A DNA stretch of 64,000 bases from DASQZK01 sp963763215 (GTDB lineage: Bacteria; Bacteroidota; Bacteroidia; Bacteroidales; GCA-2748055). Each line of letters opens with the position of its first letter. Position 1 is the stretch's first letter. Both the position numbers and the translations under genes were made by a program. This document shows positions 10,094 to 18,937 of the stretch, piece by piece. Below the pieces are notes generated by a model. That model did not search any database. It was not told the DNA's origin and saw only the letters and a program-made list of their open reading frames with translations. The stretch is from positions 186,001-250,000 of the forward strand of contig CAVXNX010000005.1 in assembly GCA_963763215.1 (NCBI GenBank), in the 5' to 3' direction.

Positions 10094-11455
10094 TTATTTT
10101 AAGACTTTGATTTTAATACTTCTGAATGAAACCTGGTTCCCGTGGTCCTGGAGAAGGAGATAGCCTTCCTTCTGCAGTCCGAAACCGTCCCATTTGGCAT
10201 ACTTGCTCCGGGCCACCAGGACTTTGAAGATGTCGCTGCCGCGTTCGTATTCGAGGACCTTCCTGCCGTTGAGCCAATGCTCGACGTGATTGTCGGGGTA
10301 AGCGACGATACGGGCGCGGTTCCATTCCCCAATGGGATGGACGAATCGGGGTTCCTTATGAGCCGGGATCAGGTCGTAGAGGGAAGCCAGCGTCCTGTTG
10401 CCGTCCACGCCTTTTTTGGCATCGGGGTGGCGGGCATCGTCGAGGAGCTGGTACTCCAGGCCGATGGCTGAGCCGTGACTGGGATAACTCAGGTCGACGA
10501 AATATTTGATCCCGCTGTTGGCGCCTGGCGTGAGCCTGAAGTCGACCTGGAGGTCGAAGGCGCTGTATTTCTTTTTGGTGATGATGTCGCCGCCGCCCGA
10601 TTCCTGCTTGCCGCCTGATTCGAGAACGGTCAGCACGCCGTCATTGATCTCCCATCCTTTATCGGGGAAATGGTCGATGAAAGCCCCTGTCCAGCCGTTG
10701 GTGGTTTTTCCGTCCCAGAGCAGCGACCAGCCGTTGCTTTGCTCATCGTCACTCAGGTTGTTGGGAATGTCGTTCACGATGAAGATGCTGTCGTAAGGGG
10801 AGGGGGTGAGGTTTTCGGTTTTGATCATGATGTTTTTCCAATGGATCTTTGATCCTTCCAGGTCCTTGTTGTCGCCGATGGAGTGAACCTGCAGGGCGAT
10901 GAAGCCTTTGGGGGTCATATCATCGATCACGTAGGCCACGGGTTTTCCGTTCAGCCAGGTGCGGATCTTGTTCCCGATGCATTCCACGCGGTACTCATTC
11001 CAGTCGTTCATTTTGAACAGCTTCTTTGCCCCCGGGTTCAGGTCGACGGGATACAGCCATCCCCGGCGGGCTTCATCATAGATCCCGCCGCTCCAGCCCC
11101 GGTCGGACGGATCGATTTCAACCTGGTAGCCGTGAACGCGGCCATTGTTGTAATCGGGTGAGCTTTCGCTCCGGATCTGAACGCCGGAGTTCGTGGGTTC
11201 ATCCAGTTTCACTTCGAACTTCAGGAAAAAATCGCCGTAATCTTTTTCCGTACAGAGGAATGAGTTTGGCGAATTCAATACGGCTGTGCCCACGATCTCA
11301 TCGCCGGAAGCCTCATATTTGGCTTTGCCGTTGAGCTCCTTCCAACCCGTCAGGTCCTTTCCGTTGTACAGGCTGGTCCAGCCATCCTGATCACTTTTGC
11401 ATGACGAGGCGAAGAAAAGTGATGCCATAAATAAAATCAGGTACGTCGTCTTCAT
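10094..11455 (-). CDS. Lipoprotein with two DUF1080 (3-keto-disaccharide hydrolase-type) domains
   Basis: About 453 residues. The ATG at 11455 is favoured because it starts a clean lipoprotein signal ending ASSCKS. Two concanavalin-like DUF1080 domains follow: the first begins at DGWTSLYNGKDLTGW and contains GVQIRSES, the second begins at NGWSLLWDGKTTNGW and contains NSGIKYFVD. In other bacteria some DUF1080 proteins cleave 3-keto-glycosides and are encoded with Gfo/Idh/MocA oxidoreductases, as here. That suggests an oxidise-then-cleave route in the periplasm (inference). Many DUF1080 proteins have no shown activity and may simply bind glycan. The frame is intact and the gene lies directly before the oxidoreductase in transcription order. 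Confidence 0.88.
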   Translation of the reverse strand: MKTTYLILFMASLFFASSCKSDQDGWTSLYNGKDLTGWKELNGKAKYEASGDEIVGTAVLNSPNSFLCTEKDYGDFFLKFEVKLDEPTNSGVQIRSESSPDYNNGRVHGYQVEIDPSDRGWSGGIYDEARRGWLYPVDLNPGAKKLFKMNDWNEYRVECIGNKIRTWLNGKPVAYVIDDMTPKGFIALQVHSIGDNKDLEGSKIHWKNIMIKTENLTPSPYDSIFIVNDIPNNLSDDEQSNGWSLLWDGKTTNGWTGAFIDHFPDKGWEINDGVLTVLESGGKQESGGGDIITKKKYSAFDLQVDFRLTPGANSGIKYFVDLSYPSHGSAIGLEYQLLDDARHPDAKKGVDGNRTLASLYDLIPAHKEPRFVHPIGEWNRARIVAYPDNHVEHWLNGRKVLEYERGSDIFKVLVARSKYAKWDGFGLQKEGYLLLQDHGNQVSFRSIKIKVLK

Positions 11456-11519
11456 TTGAATAAAATTTAAGGGTTGATACAAAGTATGGTGAATTTTCGT
11501 TTCAAGCCGGTTTGCCGGA

Positions 11520-12831
11520 TCATTCTTTCTGTGGGTGACTTTTCAAACTGATCGGGAGTTTTTCCGGTTTAACATTCCAGCCTTCGAGGGTCAATTCCGC
11601 TTTCCTCCCGGTCATATCGTCAGGGAAAACCATGGCGGTGACGGTCCGGGATTCACCCGGCAGGAGGGAGAAGAAGTTGTCGGACCAGAAGACCGGTGCC
11701 ACGGCGTTTCCGTCCCGGTCTTTCAAGATGAGGCGGTTGAAGAAGGCAACAGATCCGGAAGGATTGGAGATGGTGACGTCCAGATGAAGGTGTCGCCCTT
11801 CCATTCTGTGGGATTCGGAAATTTCGGCGTCCACGCGGGGAAGACTGTCGGGGTCGCGGAAACCCGAAACCGCCGGACCGGTGAGGGTCCCTGGTCCCTG
11901 GTATTCATCGTTCGAACGCCAGTAGAAAGCATCGGCAATGGTCCTGCCGTCAGGGTCTTTAAGGAAGAGCTTGATGAAATGGACGCCGGATATGTTTTTG
12001 GGAAATGCGATCTTCAGAACATCGCAGGCCACACCGTCTTTGGGGATATCCACCCTGGCCTTCCGGTCCAGCACCTTTTTGCCGCTGAGGTCCCAGACTG
12101 TGGCTTCAATTCTGAAGCCCGGAAACGACTGCCGGTAATCATTGTAAACGGAAACTGTGGTGTACATCATCTGGGCGAGCGTCCTTTTTTCGGAGTCACG
12201 GCAAGTGGCCTCGGGAATCCAGTTGGATCCCCGGATGAACACCGTGCAGCCGTTTACCAGAAATCGCCGGGAACTGTCGGGCGTCGCCCTGTCTGATGTG
12301 ATCTCCCGGATCCCGAAAGGCACGATGAGCCGGTGGGTCGTATCTCCGTCACCGGTGACAAAAGAAAGGTGCAGGGTGTAAAGGGCCTGGGGTCCCTTGT
12401 TCACCGGCCACCACAGATGGGGGTGTTCAATCTTCAGCACGGGGTTTTCCCGAGGGGTGAAGACAATTTCTTCCGTTTCGCCGGGTTTAAGGGTGACATC
12501 CCGGGAGAAGCTGAGATCCAACCCCGCCAAAGACCTTATTGCGGACCAATGTGGTCAGCACGGTGCCAGGGACCGAGGCAGGATACCAGTTTTTTGGGGC
12601 GTATTCCCGGCTTGAAACCTCGGCGCCTCCGGCATCAACGTCGGCATATTTCTGAGCCAGCCACCGGCATTCACCGCCATAGTGTTCCTTCGATCTGAGG
12701 AAAACGGATCTTCCCGATGACGGATCGCAGAGATGCCGGTTTGCAATGTCCTGGGACTGCAATGCCGGGATACCTGCAGCGACCAGGGCGAATGAGAGAA
12801 ACAGATATTTCAGACTTTCAGTGAATGACAT
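11520..12831 (-). pseudogene. GH2-type glycosidase remnant lacking its binding and catalytic domains
   Basis: The N-terminus has a signal peptide (LFLSFALVAAGIPALQSQ) and the GH2 opening NWYPASVPGTVLTTLVRNKV. Near 12535 the sequence jumps, in a different frame, to GLDLSFSRDVTLKPGETEEI and PHLWWPVNKGPQALYTL, which normally lies after a sugar-binding domain of about 200 residues. It continues to the barrel entry VNGCTVFIRGSNWIP and then passes directly, in frame, to AQMMYTTVSVYNDYRQSFPG, a module that follows the catalytic TIM barrel. The barrel with both catalytic acids is therefore absent. The remaining Ig-like C-terminal modules look intact. A full exo-beta-glycosidase of this type has roughly 900 residues; about 430 codons remain. 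A real double deletion or a collapsed assembly are both possible. Confidence 0.75.
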
Positions 12832-12883
12832 GACAAAATTCTCATTTTGGTTAACAGATGGGCGTCTTTCAAGGAACCGGCCT

Positions 12884-14968
12884 TTAGGATCCCCGGGAGA
12901 GGAGGTGCCGCCTGACGTCCTGCAACATCAGGGAAGTTGGGAAACCATTATTGGGCCTGCGTTTGACAGGATCATACCACCCGGCCCATTTTGTGTACCG
13001 GTCTCCTTCCTCTGCGGTTTTCCAAATGGCATTCAGTTGTTCCGACGCCTGGTCAAGCAGGGGTTTATAATCGACCTTTTCATTCTGTGGGGCAGAGGAG
13101 ACGCCGGCTTTCAGCTCGGCCAGTTTTTCCAGCGTATTTTCAAATTCGAGCAGCTGATCGAGCATCAAGGCCGGAAGGTAAATGTAGTCAAAATAAAAAT
13201 GATGCTGGTCCTCCGCGGCTTTCAAACCTTCCCCGGCCTGCTTGAGGGCCTCACGTGAATATTCGAGGCGGCGGCTGAGTTCCGCGGTGGGAAGGTTTTG
13301 GAAATGAGCGGTATGGCTTCCGGAAGGACCGATGACCAGGGTATCGGCGAGATATCCGAAAAAATTTTTGATCTCGCCCAAAAACTGGACATACCCACTG
13401 CGTCCGTACTGGGCTTCTCCAAGGGCTTTCATCGAATTCACCGCGAAGACCGAGGCCGGCTCTCCATAATAGCGGATGCACCATTCCCGGTAAAAACGTT
13501 CCCCGTCAAAACCGGCAGGATCGGCTGCAAACCGGCTGAAGGCTTCCAGGTTCAGGAGGAAGGGCCGGAAGGTCTGACCGTTCACCTGGAGATAACTGCC
13601 GGCATCGTACCTCTTCAGCATCTGGGTCATCACCGAATCGATCCTGTCCGGGTAAGGATCGTGGACGGTATGGTTTTTCCAGTAACCGGCGTGCATGTAA
13701 GTTCCGAAAGCATAACCCTTATTGCTGAGGGGCAGGTATTTGAAATGGCAGTATCCATCGTCCGACCAGGCGATGATAAAATCGCGGGGCGGATTGAACC
13801 CGTCGTTGAACAGCTCCATGCCATCGTCGTAACAAACACAGATTTTGAGGGCGCCGGGTTTATAAATGTTGAGGATACTGTCGAGGGATGCGAAGGCTTC
13901 ATTGAACACCTGAGCTTTATCTTCCCCGCAACTGCTCACATAAGCCCGGTCCCAGACCTGGTTCCTGGGACGCATTGAGAAGATATCGGCCTTTTTCAGC
14001 GGTGTGCTGGTGAGGTAATAGACCCAGGTATCGATCCATTGCTTCCGGTAAGTCGTCCAGCACAATGCCTGCTCGCCGGTGATGGACTTCATCTGGTAGC
14101 CGAGGCTGAGATCGACCTGGACCTTCATCCCTTTCAGGTGGGCGTAATCGATCATGCTATCGATCAGGGGGAGATTGACGCGGTAGTCGGGCCGGATTTT
14201 ACGGTACCCTTCCCGGGTGTAGAATTCGGCCCGTCCAAACATGTCAAAGATGTGAATGGCATTGTAATGCAGCCTGCGAAGGGTATTTATCATCCCCTTC
14301 CATGTTGGCATGTCGTATTCCAGATAGGGTTTTTTCATGTTTGCCAACTCATCGACATCATTCTCAAAATAACAGACCACAGGGATTGCCGATGGCGAAA
14401 CCATCCGCGTTGCGGTACCGTAGGGATTAAAATCCTTTTTCATCGCCGGACGGTAGCCGGTCCAGTAGGCCAGTGGGTCGATGCCCAGGTCCTTTTCCGA
14501 AAAATCGTAAATCGCGTTTTGCAATCCTTCCGTATCATAACCGGCGATCACCAGGACCGTGCTTTTACCATCGCGGATCACCTCTATCCGGCCACCCCGG
14601 GGGCCGGGAGCGTTTTCCTCCAGCACGATTTTCCCGCCCGCCCTGTATTCAGCGATCTTCCGGCTGTCTGACGGTGTTCCGACGAGGATATGATAGCCTT
14701 TCCCGGTAAATTGCTCCGGTTCTTCCTGAAGCTCCACTTCCGTTCCCGTCAGATCCTCAATATCGTGCTTCAGGTCTTCGCATACAGCCTTTTCTCCGGC
14801 TGTGCTGTTTTGGCCGTAATATACGGTATATTCCGGCGCATCGCGAAAGATGACAAAGGCGAAAGACGCGGCGAGAAAGAGACAACCGGCCGGTATTTTC
14901 CAGGAGAGCCGGCGGAAGATACCTTTTGAGCCGGTTTCCATATTTTTCGATACAGATGAATAATTCAT
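12884..14968 (-). CDS. GH115-like (alpha-glucuronidase-type) protein, membrane anchored
   Basis: A 694-residue intact protein. After about 22 residues there is one transmembrane/signal segment (PAGCLFLAASFAFVIF). An N-terminal alpha/beta domain follows (STVLVIAGYDTEGLQNAIYD), then a TIM-barrel-like region. The block IIAWSDDGYCHFKYLPLSNK, with a following HAGYW, parallels the WSDDNYGYI ... YHLSYWG stretch of GH115 glucuronidases. The N-terminal fold and length are also GH115-like, but the match is distant and the activity is not certain. It may hydrolyse a uronate side chain of the PUL substrate. Its ATG overlaps the GH106 stop (ATGA at 14965-14968), indicating translational coupling; an internal ATG at 14941 is an alternative start. 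Confidence 0.55.
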   Translation of the reverse strand: MNYSSVSKNMETGSKGIFRRLSWKIPAGCLFLAASFAFVIFRDAPEYTVYYGQNSTAGEKAVCEDLKHDIEDLTGTEVELQEEPEQFTGKGYHILVGTPSDSRKIAEYRAGGKIVLEENAPGPRGGRIEVIRDGKSTVLVIAGYDTEGLQNAIYDFSEKDLGIDPLAYWTGYRPAMKKDFNPYGTATRMVSPSAIPVVCYFENDVDELANMKKPYLEYDMPTWKGMINTLRRLHYNAIHIFDMFGRAEFYTREGYRKIRPDYRVNLPLIDSMIDYAHLKGMKVQVDLSLGYQMKSITGEQALCWTTYRKQWIDTWVYYLTSTPLKKADIFSMRPRNQVWDRAYVSSCGEDKAQVFNEAFASLDSILNIYKPGALKICVCYDDGMELFNDGFNPPRDFIIAWSDDGYCHFKYLPLSNKGYAFGTYMHAGYWKNHTVHDPYPDRIDSVMTQMLKRYDAGSYLQVNGQTFRPFLLNLEAFSRFAADPAGFDGERFYREWCIRYYGEPASVFAVNSMKALGEAQYGRSGYVQFLGEIKNFFGYLADTLVIGPSGSHTAHFQNLPTAELSRRLEYSREALKQAGEGLKAAEDQHHFYFDYIYLPALMLDQLLEFENTLEKLAELKAGVSSAPQNEKVDYKPLLDQASEQLNAIWKTAEEGDRYTKWAGWYDPVKRRPNNGFPTSLMLQDVRRHLLSRGS

Positions 14969-17900
14969 GGCGCAGTTTTTTTCGGAGAACCGGAAGGACC
15001 AAGGGTTATGGATTTACGGGTCAACGGGATGATGGTCACCGGGCCGAGAAGCCCGGAGATCAGCCTTTCTTTTTCGCGCATGATGGTGCCATCGTGCCAC
15101 CATCGTGCATCCCTGTTGTCGATGTTGGCATCAAGGATGTCCCAGCTGGCCTGGTTAGCAAGCAGGTTGGCCACCACAATGCTGATCCTGTTGGTGCCCG
15201 GGTGAAGGTACGGGGTGATATCGGTCCGGAAGGGCGGCCAGGGCCGGAATGTCACCAGGCTGTCGTTCACCCAGATCTCCGCGAAGTCATTGACCCTTCC
15301 CAGGTCGAGCATCAACCGGGTGTTCCTGTCGAACAGGTTGTCATTCAGCTGAACGGTTTTGGAATAGAGCGCCCTGCCGGAATACCATTCGAGTCCAAGG
15401 TTTCCCCACGGTTGGAGGGGTATTTTTGCCTGTCCGCAGACCACCTTCACCGGATTGATGATCCCGTCACCGGCATTGTTCACGGTAATGCGGACAGCCA
15501 GGACGTTTCCACCGGCCGCGGTCAGGCCGTGGAGGCTGGCCGATCCGCCGGCATCAAAGCTGACCTTGCGGCCGTTAACAAAGACCTGTCCCTCTCCGCG
15601 GATATCCGGCCTGATCAGCGTTGCTGCTCCCGGGGGTAAAAGCTGCCGGTACCAGACCGTGACGGGATAGCGGATCTCATGGCCGGGGCGCGGAACGGAT
15701 CCCCATGGTCCCAATGGCGGTGATGCGAACAGGAAGGCCGTGTTCCAGGTGACCCTATCTTCAGAAGCCTGCCATGTGCTGTCCGATCTGATTTTGAGGG
15801 TTGTTCCGCCTTTCGTCCGGACCGATCCCTCAAGCAGCAGGCCGTGGGTGTTCCCGACCTCCACAAGGATCTCATTGGGCCCGGTGGTCAATTCGCCGGT
15901 AATATCGTATTGTTCGACGGTCTGTGGATCATCGTCAGAGCCGATCCTTTTTCCATTGACAAAAAGCACATAGTTCCTGTCGGCGGTCATATCGGCAGTA
16001 GCTTTGGTGGCCCGGGTGTCCAGTGTAAAACGCTTGCGGAAGTACCGCGTCCCGCCGCTGATTTCGGGGATATGCTTTCCGGATTCGTAATAACTGATCC
16101 ACCAGGCGTCCCAGTCGCTCAGGTACCGCCGGCAGCCGGTATCGGGATTGAAACGGTCGCGGATCTTCACGGTTTTCCATGACCGGTCATCGAAGTCAGG
16201 GGCGGAAAATTTTTCTGGCGTTGTGTTTTCACCTGGCCGGACGGGAGTAAATCTCATGACCGGCAGTTCGATGGTATCGGGAGGGATGGATGGTGCCCAG
16301 AGGCTGTCGAGGCTGTGACGGCTGAGCTGGAAGGTCCAGTCTCCGGTCACCGGTAAGGTTGACAGGCCGGTCGTGCCGTTCCAGGAAACCGTTTCCGTAT
16401 TCCCGCCCCGGGTATAGGTAACCTGGTGGTTCGCTGCCACCGGGGCGAAGCCGGTGAGGGAAATGGTTCCCGCGTGATTTTGCAGGCTCATATCCTGCAG
16501 ATCCGTGGATCGGACCAGCACATCATCCGTGATTCGTTTCACCCGGCTCGACCACGAGATAGAAGGCTTCCCACGGGGCAAAATCCAGCATGACCTCCAG
16601 GCGCCCGTCACTGACCCGGACATTGGTCAGTTGCCTGATCTCCCCGGTTTCCGGGTGCCAGAGCCAGGGGATGCCGGTGTTGCGCAGGCTGACCAGCAGT
16701 GTATCGGGAACATCATGGCCGTTCACCAGAAAATAGACGTCACGGTTGCCGGTATGGCGATGGCAATACCTCAGCCATGGATTGTCGCGCCCTTCCACCC
16801 GGATGTCGGGATCGACCACCTTGCGGATGATGTCCGGCACTTCCTCGGGGTACCACGTGAAAATGCCCATGCCGCCGCCGGGGTCTTTCTTCAAGGTGTA
16901 GCGGTGCGCTTTTTCCTTTCCCCAGGTGTGGTAATCACGGCTCCTGAGGTCCCGTGGGTCAAAGCCGAAGATATCCGTCATCGCTTTCCGGGTATGTGGA
17001 TCGACCGTTAAGGTGTTTTCCGAGGCAATCGGTAATCCATCCACCCCGATCAGGATGCCGCCGTGACGGACAAAGCGGGTTATGTTTTTCAGGACCGCGC
17101 TGTCTAGACGCTTTCAGGGAAGGCAGGATGAGGATCCTGTAATGTTCATCGCCCAGGCCGAGGCCCTGCGCGTCAGTCGATGCCCTGGCCAGGGAGGTGG
17201 GATCGACCACGTCATAATCGAGATGGTTCTCGAGGAGCAGCCGTTGTATTCCCGTATAGAATTCAGCGTCGGGGGGAATGGAAGGATTGGAAAGCCAGAG
17301 ATCGGTCAGGGGATAAAGGATGGCCACATCACACACATGACTGCCCTGGGAATTCATCCACGAAAGCCTCTGCATGTAGAGAGCCAGGGGTTTGAAATAT
17401 TTCCAGTACGGATTGCGGTAGAACCAGCTCGGCGGCCAGTCGGCCTGGTTTTCGGGGCGTCTGCTGGGAATAATGGAACAGATGGGCCACATACATGTTT
17501 ATGCCGTAAACCCCGAGCATGGAGGCCCCGTAGCGGTATTCCTCCAGCGGGATGGTATACCCGCCGCCGCCCATCGATTCGGCCATGATCCGTTTTTTGC
17601 CGTAAATATGGCCGATGGAACTGATCTGTTTCGGACTGTAAAAATCGATATGTCGCGGGTAACTGTAGCGGAAATCCTCGTTGTCGGTCCCCGGCCTTTG
17701 CAGCTGCCCCATGGTGTAGAAATAATCGGCCTGCCGCGTGTACTGGGACATGAGCTCGGTGGTATGGCCGGTGACCCAGATGTGGTGTTCATCGCCCCAG
17801 CGGGCATACTGTTTAAACCAGGCCCGGCTGTAAAGGTCCCTGACCACGTCGTAATAGTCGTAACGCACGGAAGCCGAACTGTCCGGGTCATCGAGGACGA

Positions 17901-18801
17901 TGAGGGGAAGCTTGTCCCTCAGAGCGTAGGATTTGCGTTTTTCGAACTCCGCGGGGAAATCATCGGTCCAAAAGAGGTTGTTGCGGCGGTCGGAAAAACT
18001 GGCGTAGATCTCATCGAAGAACACACCGGGAATGGTGGTGCCGAAATAGGATTTCAGCCTGGCGTAGTACTGGTCGTGGGTAACATGAAGAAACCCGGCA
18101 ACCGCCGCTGAGTCGAGATAATCGATCTGTTCATTGGGGTCCTTCAGCATTTGAAAGGCGACGATGGCCCAGCGTCCTTGCGGGACCTCCCAGTTCTTAC
18201 CGGCAGAGGCGGTGATGTCGGTCTGCGTTTTACTGTCGTATCGTCCCTGTTCATCGATCTTTCCGGCAAAAACCGCAAAGGGGTGATCGATGAAGTCGAT
18301 CCTGAGGTTTTGGGGACCAACCACTTCGACCGTTGTGTAGTGCATGGCCTTTTTGACAAAAGCATCGGGGTTGAGTGCGATGGTGCGGCCACCGGCGCTG
18401 CCACTGGGCCATTTATCCTCGTCGTAGAGGCAGGCATAGAACCCGTTTTCGGCGGCATGTTTCACGGTCGATTCAACGGCATCCCACCATCCTTTTGAAA
18501 AATAGGGGGTTTTGCTCGAGTCGATCCCTGCCCGGGCATGCATGAACGCACCGTAAATGCCTTTGTCGACCATCTGGTCCATCTGCCAGTTCAGCTTCCC
18601 CGTTTTCAGGGTGTTGTTCCACGACCAGAACGGCAGGATGGTGTAATCCCGGGGAGGATGCAGAAAATTCGCTCTCAGGGTGTCCTCTCCCGTGGTCAGG
18701 ACCGGTGACCGGTCAGATCCGCCATCCGCCGGCCGCACTCCCGATAAAGACAGCAGTGCCGCCAGGGAAACTGAATACAGAAGTAGCATCGTTCGTTTCA
18801 T
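14965..18801 (-). CDS. GH106-like alpha-L-rhamnosidase, three frameshifts
   Basis: A very large exported enzyme of about 1,280 codons. It starts with a signal peptide (LLLYSVSLAALLSLSGV), then LHPPRDYTILPFWSWNNTL and MHARAGIDSSKTPYFSKGWW, the typical GH106 opening, and the barrel with LYDEDKWPSGSAGG and GVFFDEIYASF. The C-terminal part has beta-sandwich modules ending PLGPWGSVPRPGHEIR and GNLGLEWYSGRALYSKTVQL. Frame changes are needed near 17465, 17103 and 16535. Each joins conserved blocks (for example LPSLKA with AVLKNITRFVRHGG), so nothing appears to be missing. An in-frame ATG at 18855 with purine-rich sequence upstream could add 18 residues. The gene ends in an ATGA overlap with the GH115-like gene. 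Role: release of rhamnose from pectin- or ulvan-like glycans. Confidence 0.85.
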
Positions 18802-18867
18802 CTTCCTTTGCTTGAGTGAATCCTGCGTCATAACCGCTTTTTGTATGCCGGCCATTCATTTCGCCGT

Positions 18868-18887
18868 CTTCCTTCCTTCCTTCCTTC
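18868..18887. repeat. Tetranucleotide microsatellite (CTTC)5 upstream of the GH106 gene
   Basis: Five perfect CTTC units, (GAAG/GGAA)5 on the coding strand, followed by a short C run. The tract lies in the 82-base gap between the GH92 stop and the GH106 reading frame, 13 bases above the possible start at 18855 and 67 above that at 18801. Slippage here would change spacing to the start rather than the reading frame. Confidence 0.8.
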
Positions 18888-18937
18888 CCCCGTCTTCCCT
18901 GACTTCCGGCAGGCTCTTCCCTGCCAGGACAGGCAGG

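Noticed and set aside
9079..10110. A 343-codon open frame on the plus strand opposite the Gfo/Idh/MocA gene
   Set aside because: It mirrors the codon pattern of a well-supported gene, has no domain, signal or ribosome site, and ends with it. The same applies to other long antisense frames such as 23599-24942 and 19415-20593.
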